A DNA stretch of 64,000 nucleotides from an uncultured bacterium (GCA_903920455.1 CAIXLY010000007.1:62001-126000), one strand, 5' to 3'. Shown: positions 18,852-25,367, counted from the first letter of the stretch. A program made the numbers and translations. Notes: generated from the letters alone by a model not told the origin.

Positions 18852-18873
18852 TTTGATAACATAGGGAATGCAA

Positions 18874-18970
18874 TGTTGAGTTGGTTAGCTGGTTAGTTGG
18901 TTGATTGGTTGGTTAGCTGGTTAGTTGTAGTTACCTCAACGACTAAACAACTCAACCTCTCTCAACCTTT
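18874..18970. repeat. 8-base tandem repeat (GGTTAGYT) with CTCAAC tail
   Basis: About six imperfect GGTTAGCT/GGTTAGTT units lie at 18882-18927, followed at 18934-18968 by the complementary-type motifs CTCAAC, ACTCAACC and CTCAACC. It fills the gap between two convergent genes and resembles in style the GTTGA/CTCAAC repeats at 1590 and 26815. Confidence 0.7.
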
Positions 18971-20278
18971 CCTCAATAATCTTTTCACAACAAGCTGTCC
19001 AACTTTAGCGCCAGCAACATTTCCAGAATCAAGGTCAAATCGATAATGGATTCCGCCATATAATCTGGAGATGCTGGCTTCCTGCGCAGCTTTTCGAAAT
19101 GATTTTATTTCACGATTTGCTATTCCGAATTCCAACAGTGAAGTGTCTGTAAACGACATCTCATCTCCAAAAAAAGAGGTCATCACCTCAGCTGCAGCAG
19201 CAGAAATGGTAGAATGTCCACTTGTATAGGAAGGGAAAGGTGGCGTTTCAATATATGGCCGCCACTCGATTGCAATATATTTATTGATTGCAGATTCAGG
19301 ACGTATATAATTGGATCTAAACTTTTCGTCCCAGCAACTGATGAATGCATCAAATAAGGCGATGGCGGTATAGGTATATGCAGAAACGGTTGTAGGGAAG
19401 TCAGCCCCAGCCCTATTGGCAGCAATGCCAACAATATTCATCCAGTGGCCAGCAGGAGAGAATTTTTTTGAGGCAAACATGACATGGCCAACAACATTCA
19501 TCTTAAAAGGATTGTCATCCCAAAAAGCTGCAACATGCTTTTGTTCAGCATTGAGGGAGTCAACAATTGTCTTGACTTCCATCAGCGAATTAAAATATAC
19601 CGAACCCTTGTCTAGCGAGAAGACTGGAGGTGCTCCAGGTTTACACTGAGACGCGGAATCAAGCACAAAAGGCCTAATCTCACGCCAGTGAGGCTCCAGT
19701 GCGGATGCATACATCTGTGGTGTTGGCACCCACCTGCCAATGGAATTTGTTACCTCATAGCGCGACGCACTTCTTGTTTGCGCATAGTTGTCGGATTTGC
19801 TCCATCGCAATACGGCATTGCCGATTGAGTCTGAAAAGATCATGCTGGCCTTAACTACCTCACTTGAAACCCCAAGACTATCAGCTTTTTCTAAGATTTC
19901 TTCATAAAAGCCCATCATACTACCCTCTGGGAAAGTAACTGCATTACCCACTTTGATGCAAGCAAGAATGGCAGCAAGCGAATAATCGATTTGATCAGGC
20001 GATATTGGTTTTGGCATAGCCGGCATGTGCTTGATCCTGCCAGACAGGCTCAACAAGGAACTATCTCCAGCGGCCATACATTCATAGGCTGCAATATTTG
20101 CATATGCATAGTTGCGGGCCGCAATCATGGGAGGAAAATTGTTCTCAAGAACAACATCATTTAGCTTCTTGACAGTTTTATTATACAGATAAGGGTCATC
20201 AAAAGGGGAACCCTGCTGTACTTGTTGAGTACATGAAAACAAGAAAGCCAATCCACAGAAAAAAGTTAGTCTACCCAT
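18962..20278 (-). CDS. Vanadium-dependent haloperoxidase / PAP2-superfamily lipoprotein
   Basis: 438 residues. Lipobox LFSC at residues 13-16 predicts an outer- or inner-membrane anchored lipoprotein. The C-terminal half has the PAP2/vanadate-pocket residues: PSYTSGHSTISAAAAEV near 345 (SGHS with the acid-base His) and ISRLYGGIHYRFDLDSG near 405 (Arg and His of the pocket). Members either oxidise halides with vanadate or dephosphorylate lipids; the sequence does not decide. Bacteroidota often place these genes beside FG-GAP/ASPIC and SusCD genes, as here. Convergent with the hydrolase at 17208. Confidence 0.87.
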   Translation of the reverse strand: MGRLTFFCGLAFLFSCTQQVQQGSPFDDPYLYNKTVKKLNDVVLENNFPPMIAARNYAYANIAAYECMAAGDSSLLSLSGRIKHMPAMPKPISPDQIDYSLAAILACIKVGNAVTFPEGSMMGFYEEILEKADSLGVSSEVVKASMIFSDSIGNAVLRWSKSDNYAQTRSASRYEVTNSIGRWVPTPQMYASALEPHWREIRPFVLDSASQCKPGAPPVFSLDKGSVYFNSLMEVKTIVDSLNAEQKHVAAFWDDNPFKMNVVGHVMFASKKFSPAGHWMNIVGIAANRAGADFPTTVSAYTYTAIALFDAFISCWDEKFRSNYIRPESAINKYIAIEWRPYIETPPFPSYTSGHSTISAAAAEVMTSFFGDEMSFTDTSLLEFGIANREIKSFRKAAQEASISRLYGGIHYRFDLDSGNVAGAKVGQLVVKRLLRKG

Positions 20279-20446
20279 GATAATTATTAATCAATCTCAT
20301 ATAATAACCGCGTTCAAAAATAACCCTTTTAACCGTGCCCTGGAGATCAAATGGACTAAAAGGGCCTTTTGGCAGGGAAAAAATCAAAAACTAATGAAGC
20401 CGGCTGCTTGTTATTTATCGAACTTCCTTTAATTTGGGTAACGCAA

Positions 20447-21628
20447 ATGCAACAGAATTCACCCATAAAAATCATTTTACTGTTTGACATCTCTGAACAG
20501 TACGGTCAAAACCTGATGATGGGAATTGTTCGTTATTTTAAAGAAAACAGCAATGCACTATTTTGCAAGGTGCCATTTTATTATAGAGAGACACTCGGCG
20601 TTAACGGCATCATCAGCTTTGCAAAAGAATGGGGTGCTCAGGGAATGATTGCACAAATAAAAAACAAAAGAGACGCCAAGAAAATAAAAGACGCCGGCAT
20701 TCATCTGATTACTGAAGATTTTCATGAGCGTTTCGACGGGTTTCCAAACATAACAGGCGGCTATTTCCAGACCGGACAAATGGGTGCAGAATATTTTGTA
20801 AACAAAGGTTTTAAAAATTTTGCTTTCTACGGTTATAAAAATATCGTTTGGTCAAGAGAAAGATCGATTGGCTTCGAAAGTTATTTAAAGGAGAGGTCCT
20901 TTGAGGTTTTTTATTTCAATCATGAAGATGATGCCCAAATAACTGACCTATGGCATTACAAACCTTCCGCGCTCAGCATGTGGCTTCAACAATTGCCAAA
21001 GCCTATAGCCATTATGGCTTGTGATGATGGCAGAGGCCAGCATATTACAGAAGCATGCAAGCATACCAATATTAGAATACCTCAGGATGTTATCGTTCTC
21101 GGAGTTGATAACGATGAACTAAGCTGTAATCTTTCAGACCCGCCATTGTCAAGCATCACATTGGATACAGAAAAAGGAGGTTACGAAGCAGGTAGACTGA
21201 TGGAATCAATGATCATGGGCAAGGTCGATAAACCAAGCAATGTACTTGTACTGCCTACCTATATCGTCACCAGGCAATCAACTGATATTGCTGCCGTAAA
21301 CGATGAATGCATATCAAAGGCCCTGACCTTCATTCATAATAACTTAGACAGCGACATCAACGTTACTGATGTGTTGGCACAAGTTGCCATACCGAGAAGA
21401 TCATTAGAGAAAAAATTTCTTCAGGTCACTGGATCAAGCATCTATAAATACATCAGCAAATTAAGAATGCAAAAATTCTCTGAGCATCTCCTTAAAACAG
21501 ACAAGCGAATTTCTGAAATCGCATACGAGTCAGGACTTAACTTTACGAACAATGTAGCGCGACAGTTTAAGCAGATTCACGGCTGTACTCCAGGTGAGTA
21601 TAGGAAGAAGCATCTACCAGGAAAATAA
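20447..21628 (+). CDS. XylR-type transcriptional regulator (sugar-binding domain plus AraC HTH)
   Basis: 393 residues from the ATG at 20447; a longer frame begins at a TTG at 20369 but adds 26 residues unlike the family. The N-terminal two thirds resemble the LacI/PBP1 fold (IILLFDISEQYGQNLMMGIVRYF, NITGGYFQTGQMGAEYFVNKGFKNFAFYG, VDNDELSCNLSDPPLSSI), as in E. coli XylR. The last 100 residues are an AraC-type DNA-binding domain (RRSLEKKFLQVTGSSIYKYI, ISEIAYESGLNF, QIHGCTPGEYRKK). It probably senses a sugar and activates neighbouring carbohydrate genes. The PQQ dehydrogenase starts 16 bases downstream. Confidence 0.93.
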   Translation: MQQNSPIKIILLFDISEQYGQNLMMGIVRYFKENSNALFCKVPFYYRETLGVNGIISFAKEWGAQGMIAQIKNKRDAKKIKDAGIHLITEDFHERFDGFPNITGGYFQTGQMGAEYFVNKGFKNFAFYGYKNIVWSRERSIGFESYLKERSFEVFYFNHEDDAQITDLWHYKPSALSMWLQQLPKPIAIMACDDGRGQHITEACKHTNIRIPQDVIVLGVDNDELSCNLSDPPLSSITLDTEKGGYEAGRLMESMIMGKVDKPSNVLVLPTYIVTRQSTDIAAVNDECISKALTFIHNNLDSDINVTDVLAQVAIPRRSLEKKFLQVTGSSIYKYISKLRMQKFSEHLLKTDKRISEIAYESGLNFTNNVARQFKQIHGCTPGEYRKKHLPGK

Positions 21629-21644
21629 CTTTATACCATTATCT

Positions 21645-23843
21645 ATGAGGCTAAGGCAAGATCTGATCGCTGCAACGCGCAGCAAACGCACAAATGTTTT
21701 CATTTCATGCTTCATGCTAATGTTGATGGCCGCTGCTTGTTCTAATAATCAAGGGCATAGCGACTGGAAAGTCACAGGAAGTTCCAAGGAAAACATTCGT
21801 TATTCCTCACTCACCCAAATTGATACTTCCAATGTAGATCAATTGGAAGTGGCCTGGGTATATCGATCAGAGGGGGGCGACAGTACTAAGTTTGGTCCAA
21901 TGCAATGCAATCCGATTGTTGTAGATAATATGCTATATGCAGTATCTCCAAAACTAAAAGTCTTTGCACTTGATGCATCAACAGGAAAAGAGATTTGGCA
22001 TTTTGACCCAGCCGACTCAGTTCAAAATAAAACATGGCACAGAAATGGCGTAAATCAAAACAGGGGTGTTGCTTATTGGGAAGAAGAGAAAGATAAGCGA
22101 ATTTTTTTTACTGCTGGATCGGTTGCCTACTCCATAGATGCATTAACAGGTAAGCTGATAAAATCTTTTGGGAAAGATGGTGGCATCAATTTAAATGAAG
22201 GATTAGATAGGCCAGACTCAACTGTATTTGTAGCGCCGACCTCACCAGTAATGGTCTATAAGAATTTATTTATTCTTAGCGGATTGGTAGGCGATGAAAC
22301 ACCTGGGCATATCCGCGCCTTTGATGTTAAAACAGGAAAACAACAATGGATCTTTCACACCATTCCCTACCCTAGTGAACCCGGATATGAAAGCTGGCAA
22401 GACAGCACAGCTTATAAATATTATGGGTCTACAAACAGCTGGGGCGGATTTAGCTTAGACGAAAAAAGAGGAATTCTCTTCGCCCCTACTGGAAATCCAA
22501 CCAATGATTTTTATGGTGGACAACGACTGGGCAATGGTTTATACGGCAATTGTTTGTTGGCACTGAACGCCGAAACGGGGAAGCTCATCTGGCACTTTCA
22601 AACTGTGCATCATGATGTGTGGGACATGGATGTTCCAACACCCGCCGTGCTGATTACTGTAAATAAAGATGGAAAGAAAATTGATGCTGTAGCACAGACT
22701 ACAAAAACCGGAATGGTTTTCATGTTTGAACGAGAGACTGGCAAGCCAATCTATCCGATAGAGGAAAGGCCTGTACAGACGAATACATCACTGGTCAATG
22801 AAATACTTTCTTCAACACAACCTTTTCCAGTATTGCCTAAACCATTTGCAAGGCAAACAATCACGGAGAATGAATTGAATACGATCACAACCGACAGCAT
22901 TGAATTAACAGATCTTAAAAGAAGATTCAGGACCTACCGCTCTGGAACGATTTATACCCCACCATCAGTAGAAGGCACAGTGATCCTTCCCGGATACGAT
23001 GGCGGCGGCGAGTGGGGCGGTCCATCTGTTGATCCAGAAACAAATATCCTTTATGTCAATTCCAATGAGATGGCCTGGGTATTGAATATGGTTGAGAACA
23101 AAAGCGAGAAAGACAAGATCAACACGATGCTTCAGGCAGGAACTGCATTGTATGCTCAACACTGCAGAGGCTGTCATGGCACCAATCTTCAGGGCTCAGG
23201 AAACTATCCCTCCATCGTTCATGCAGAAAAGAAATACAGTAAGGAAAAATTCATTGAATTGCTCACAACAGGAAGAAGAATGATGCCAGGGTTCAACAAT
23301 TTGAGCAAGGAAGAAAAAAATGCTATTGCAAGTTATGTTTTGAATATAAAAGAGGAGCAGCACCTGATATACAGCAGCAGCGAAAAACCGAAGGTTGGTC
23401 CACCTACCCCACTTTACGGCTTTACCGGGTACAATAAATTTTTAACCAGGGATGGTTATCCAGCAATCAATCCACCATGGGGAACATTAAATGCCATCAA
23501 CCTGAACACCGGCGAGTTTTTGTGGAAGATACCTTTTGGAGAATTTGAGGAATTAAAAAACAAGGGGATTCCTACTACCGGCAGAGAGAACTATGGAGGA
23601 TCTGTGGTTACTGCAGGAGGCATACTCTTTATAGCAGCAACAGCAGATGGAAAGTTCAGGGCATTTAACAAGGCAACTGGCAAATTAATTTGGGAAACGG
23701 ACCTCCCCGCACCAGGAGTGGCAACACCGTCGGTGTACTCTATAAATGGCAAACAATATGTAGTTATTGCTTGTGGAGGATCGAAGTGGGGAGGTAAAAG
23801 AAATGATAGTTATGTAGCATTTTCATTGCCTAAAAAATCTTAG
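21645..23843 (+). CDS. PQQ-dependent dehydrogenase lipoprotein with inserted cytochrome c
   Basis: 732 residues from ATG 21645, giving a signal peptide that ends in lipobox AAAC; the frame extends back to 21594 inside the regulator gene, which is less likely. The protein is an eight-bladed quinoprotein propeller (WKVTGSSKENIRYSSLTQI, VFALDASTGKEIWHF, GKQYVVIACGGSKWGGKRNDSYVAF). A class I cytochrome c segment with CRGCHG near residue 506 and an axial Met in MMPGF about 45 residues later is inserted before the last blades. It would oxidise a sugar or alcohol in the periplasm and pass electrons through heme to the respiratory chain. Coupled to the XylR-like gene upstream. Its TAG stop forms part of the tRNA-Leu promoter box. 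Confidence 0.92.
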   Translation: MRLRQDLIAATRSKRTNVFISCFMLMLMAAACSNNQGHSDWKVTGSSKENIRYSSLTQIDTSNVDQLEVAWVYRSEGGDSTKFGPMQCNPIVVDNMLYAVSPKLKVFALDASTGKEIWHFDPADSVQNKTWHRNGVNQNRGVAYWEEEKDKRIFFTAGSVAYSIDALTGKLIKSFGKDGGINLNEGLDRPDSTVFVAPTSPVMVYKNLFILSGLVGDETPGHIRAFDVKTGKQQWIFHTIPYPSEPGYESWQDSTAYKYYGSTNSWGGFSLDEKRGILFAPTGNPTNDFYGGQRLGNGLYGNCLLALNAETGKLIWHFQTVHHDVWDMDVPTPAVLITVNKDGKKIDAVAQTTKTGMVFMFERETGKPIYPIEERPVQTNTSLVNEILSSTQPFPVLPKPFARQTITENELNTITTDSIELTDLKRRFRTYRSGTIYTPPSVEGTVILPGYDGGGEWGGPSVDPETNILYVNSNEMAWVLNMVENKSEKDKINTMLQAGTALYAQHCRGCHGTNLQGSGNYPSIVHAEKKYSKEKFIELLTTGRRMMPGFNNLSKEEKNAIASYVLNIKEEQHLIYSSSEKPKVGPPTPLYGFTGYNKFLTRDGYPAINPPWGTLNAINLNTGEFLWKIPFGEFEELKNKGIPTTGRENYGGSVVTAGGILFIAATADGKFRAFNKATGKLIWETDLPAPGVATPSVYSINGKQYVVIACGGSKWGGKRNDSYVAFSLPKKS

Positions 23844-23848
23844 TTTTG
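23841..23848 (+). promoter_or_regulatory. -7 box of the tRNA-Leu / GIY-YIG transcription unit
   Basis: TAGTTTTG matches TAnnTTTG exactly and lies 8 bases before the first copy of the tRNA-Leu 5' end, the kind of distance seen at tRNA-Arg (11 bases). No good TTG lies 19-21 bases upstream. It overlaps the stop codon of the PQQ dehydrogenase. The intact tRNA is now almost 390 bases downstream. Confidence 0.5.
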
Positions 23849-23856
23849 CGGTCCCT

Positions 23857-23902
23857 GCCCAGGTGGCGAACCTGCCTGCCGGCAGGCAGGATTGGTAGAC
23901 GC
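23857..23902 (+). repeat. tRNA-Leu 5' fragment, copy 1, split by palindrome
   Basis: 23857-23870 equals the first 14 bases of tRNA-Leu(GAG), 23871-23890 is the palindrome, and 23891-23902 equals tRNA bases 15-26. All 26 tRNA bases match the intact gene. It cannot make a tRNA, having no anticodon arm or 3' half. Confidence 0.9.
23871..23890. repeat. Perfect 20-bp palindrome, copy 1
   Basis: CCTGCCTGCCGGCAGGCAGG is its own reverse complement over all 20 bases. It sits between tRNA bases 14 and 15, in the D-arm region. A perfect palindrome in this GC-rich form stands out from its AT-rich surroundings and resembles mobile palindromic (REP/MITE-like) sequences. Confidence 0.95.
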
Positions 23903-23907
23903 AATAA

Positions 23908-24162
23908 ATGAGATCTTTGGAATATACTGTTTATGCAATAAGAAGCTTAAATAGAAATTATATTTACGTTGGTATGACTACTAATCTTGAAAGAAGATTA
24001 AAAGAACATAACAATTGTGAAAACAAGTCGACTAAAGCTTATGCGCCCTTCACTTTAATTTATTCTGAAAGATTCGAGACAAGAATACTTGCTCGTCAAA
24101 AAGAAAAATATCTAAAAAGTGGCGTTGGGAAATCTTTCCTAAAAAGCTTGACTTCACACTAG
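23908..24162 (+). CDS. Small GIY-YIG nuclease
   Basis: 84 residues, a single GIY-YIG domain of the UvrC N-terminal/UPF0213 type. Catalytic features are visible: YTVYAI in the place of GIY, IYVGMT in the place of YIG, the Arg in NLERRLKEHN and the metal-binding Glu in RQKEKYLKSG. The domain makes single-metal nicks in DNA in known homing endonucleases and UvrC. The ATG lies 5 bases after the split tRNA fragment; the last base of the TAG stop (24162) is the first base of the second tRNA 5' copy. It lacks any DNA-recognition domain, so specificity would come from the small domain itself or a partner. Confidence 0.88.
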   Translation: MRSLEYTVYAIRSLNRNYIYVGMTTNLERRLKEHNNCENKSTKAYAPFTLIYSERFETRILARQKEKYLKSGVGKSFLKSLTSH

Positions 24163-24236
24163 CCCAGGTGGCGAACCTGCCTGCCGGCAGGCAGGATTGG
24201 TAGACGAGTTAAATGAGACCATTGGAATATACACTA
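24162..24236 (+). pseudogene. Second element copy: split tRNA-Leu 5' end plus deleted GIY-YIG gene
   Basis: 24162-24175 is tRNA bases 1-14, 24176-24195 the same palindrome, 24196-24206 tRNA bases 15-25. An ATG at 24213 starts ATGAGAccaTTGGAATATAC, matching the GIY-YIG gene start except for three bases, then jumps straight to ACTAG and the intact tRNA. The body of the nuclease gene has been deleted; the joint shares AC with both sides. Confidence 0.85.
24176..24195. repeat. Perfect 20-bp palindrome, copy 2
   Basis: Identical in all 20 bases to the copy at 23871-23890 and placed at the identical point of the tRNA 5' fragment. It is absent from the intact tRNA gene 75 bases downstream. Confidence 0.95.
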
Positions 24237-24320
24237 GCCCAGGTGGCGAAATTGGTAGACGCACTACCTTGAGGTGGTAGCGCTGGAAACGGCGTGCTGG
24301 TTCGAATCCAGTCTTGGGCA
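24237..24320 (+). tRNA. tRNA-Leu (anticodon GAG)
   Basis: 84 bases. Acceptor GCCCAGG pairs with CTTGGGC (one G-T), anticodon stem CTACC/GGTAG with loop TTGAGGT gives GAG, a short type II variable arm follows, and the T arm contains GGTTCGAATCC. Discriminator A at 24320; CCA is not encoded. It reads codons CUC and CUU. A terminator follows within 3 bases. Its natural promoter appears to be the box at 23841, now separated by the element. Confidence 0.97.
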
Positions 24321-24322
24321 CA

Positions 24323-24355
24323 ATGCCCTTTCAGCGAAGCTGAGAGGGCATTTTT
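24323..24355 (+). terminator. Terminator of tRNA-Leu(GAG)
   Basis: Long hairpin ATGCCCTTTCAGC / GCTGAGAGGGCAT with a GAA loop and one T-G pair, followed by a run of five T. It begins 3 bases after the tRNA. Confidence 0.92.
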
Positions 24356-24382
24356 GTTTGTGAAGGTGGCGAGTATATGCAA

Positions 24383-24440
24383 GGTTGAGAAAGTTGAGAG
24401 AGTTGAGGAATTGGCTGTATCACTCGTCCCTAGTCCCTTT
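24383..24440. repeat. Mixed intergenic repeat: nonamer block plus GGGAC-type block
   Basis: 24384-24410 holds three in-phase nonamers, GTTGAGAAA, GTTGAGAGA and GTTGAGGAA, as in the 1590 array. 24413-24430 is an inverted copy (16 of 18 bases) of the segment 32076-32093, and CTCGTCCCTAGTCCCTT at 24424-24440 is the reverse complement of GGGAC-type heptamers. Confidence 0.7.
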
Positions 24441-24446
24441 GATTGG

Positions 24447-24460
24447 CAGGTCTTGGGCAC
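24447..24460 (+). repeat. tRNA-Leu 3'-end fragment A
   Basis: CAGGTCTTGGGCAC matches the tRNA-Leu(GAG) 3' end CAGTCTTGGGCAC apart from one added G. Short, so chance is possible, but it lies 127 bases from the tRNA and has a longer counterpart at 25322. Confidence 0.45.
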
Positions 24461-24524
24461 TGATATTTTAGAAAATAATAATGGCCCTTGGAAAAAATAT
24501 CCGGCGACCATTGTTATTACATGA

Positions 24525-24977
24525 TTATTGTAAATTCTCAAGATCGTCTAAGTCTTTGGATCGACCAGCTTTTCTTTTTGCTGCAATCAGGTCATTTTTA
24601 TGAATCACTCTGATATTTAGTTCATCATCTTTAAATATGATGGATCTGTCAAATACCTCTTGAAAATTAAATCCCTCGATACTAATCATTAAATCTATTG
24701 CAACAGGGGGGACACCAAAAGTAAAAACATCCCAATTAGGATGATGCAGGAAGTTTTCTTCTGTCATATCGAAAAAAGGCATACCAAATTCTTCAAAGGC
24801 ATTCTTTATTTTTAAATAATTATCTTTTGATCTCTCAACCCATAAATCCATGTCACCTGTAGTTCGAGAGTAACCATGAAGAATAACGGAATATCCACCA
24901 ACAAGAATATACCTTACTTGATTATTATTAAGGGCAGCAATAAAATCACGGAAATCGGAATTTAATATATTGCCCAT
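24525..24977 (-). CDS. Nucleotidyltransferase-fold protein (MNT/AbiEii-like)
   Basis: 150 residues. The polymerase-beta nucleotidyltransferase signature is clear: GGYSVILHGYSRTTGDMDLWV (GG...DxD) near residues 27-47, with a third acidic residue in VAIDLMIS near 100. It ends with KNDLIAAKRKAGRSKDLDDLENL, typical of small stand-alone nucleotidyltransferases such as the toxin or antitoxin partners in MNT-HEPN and AbiE-type systems. Its ATG overlaps the stop of the upstream gene in TAATG, implying coupled translation. The pair sits between two tRNA-Leu 3' fragments, suggesting a small acquired cassette. Confidence 0.85.
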   Translation of the reverse strand: MGNILNSDFRDFIAALNNNQVRYILVGGYSVILHGYSRTTGDMDLWVERSKDNYLKIKNAFEEFGMPFFDMTEENFLHHPNWDVFTFGVPPVAIDLMISIEGFNFQEVFDRSIIFKDDELNIRVIHKNDLIAAKRKAGRSKDLDDLENLQ

Positions 24978-25183
24978 TAAGATGAAATTGATCTAGCTGA
25001 AAATTTTGTACGATCCATTTTTGGGGGGCTGTTCAAATCGAAATTATACGCAATACTGTTCAGATAAGCAGCAACTTTTAACCGATCCTGCCATGACAAT
25101 TTTTTATAGTAAGAAGCATGGTTGGATGCTTCTTTCAAGGTTTGGGCTTTAAATGCAGTTCTGTCTAGTCGGAAACTGTTCAT
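24977..25183 (-). CDS. Small basic protein paired with the nucleotidyltransferase
   Basis: 68 residues from ATG 25183 (MNSFRLDRTAFKAQTLKEAS); the frame is open to an ATG at 25243, which would add a weakly convincing 20-residue leader. The middle, SYYKKLSWQDRLKVAAYLNSIAYNF, looks like one or two amphipathic helices and the C terminus is basic (PPKMDRTKFSARS). No known domain was recognised. It is always-adjacent-looking to the nucleotidyltransferase (1-base stop/start overlap), so it may be its binding partner or antitoxin. Confidence 0.7.
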   Translation of the reverse strand: MNSFRLDRTAFKAQTLKEASNHASYYKKLSWQDRLKVAAYLNSIAYNFDLNSPPKMDRTKFSARSISS

Positions 25184-25321
25184 ATTCAAATGTAAAATAT
25201 TCTCAATTCTTTGCCTAATATTCCAAGAACGATTTGAAATCATTAAATATTTCTTTCGAACTTACTCTCGCAAAGGACACGACTAAAAGTCCCCTCGTAA
25301 GACATTTGGATCACCGCAGGT

Positions 25322-25367
25322 AATCCAGCTTGGGCACAAGCCCTTTTAAACTCTAGAAGGGTTTTTT
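25322..25367 (+). repeat. tRNA-Leu 3'-end fragment B with its own terminator
   Basis: AATCCAGCTTGGGCACAAG (25322-25340) followed by CCCTTTT aligns with the tRNA-Leu(GAG) 3' end and the bases after it (24305-24331) apart from two single-base gaps. A hairpin CCCTT/AAGGG (25341-25361) and six T follow, as after the real tRNA. No 5' half of a tRNA is present. It marks the far side of the nucleotidyltransferase cassette. Confidence 0.65.

Larger units (their letters stand above)
23857..24236 (+). mobile_element. Putative GIY-YIG element inserted in tandem at the 5' end of tRNA-Leu(GAG)
   Basis: Two units precede the complete tRNA. Unit 1 (23857-24161) is a split tRNA-Leu 5' end, a palindrome, the D-loop segment and the GIY-YIG gene. 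Unit 2 (24162-24236) has the same split 5' end and palindrome and the first codons of a second GIY-YIG gene, whose remainder is deleted. Then comes the whole tRNA. Each unit therefore begins exactly with the first base of the tRNA (GCCCAGGTGGCGAA) and abuts the next copy of that base, as expected if insertion regenerates the tRNA 5' end. No transposase or integrase is present. Boundaries are read directly; the insertion mechanism is inferred. Confidence 0.65.

Noticed and set aside
20329..20367. Inverted repeat CCCTTTTA...TAAAAGGG before the XylR-type gene as operator
   Set aside because: Arms of 8 bases about 23 apart in AT-rich sequence; could be chance and no second site supports it.
20369..20446. 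TTG start for the XylR-type regulator
   Set aside because: The added 26 residues do not belong to the family; ATG 20447 is directly before the conserved start of the sugar-binding domain.
24209..24541. 110-codon minus-strand frame over tRNA-Leu(GAG)
   Set aside because: It is a read-through of the tRNA, its terminator and repeats, with no domain.
25244..25321. Complete second tRNA before fragment B
   Set aside because: No acceptor 5' strand, D arm or anticodon stem could be fitted; only the T-arm/acceptor 3' part resembles tRNA-Leu.
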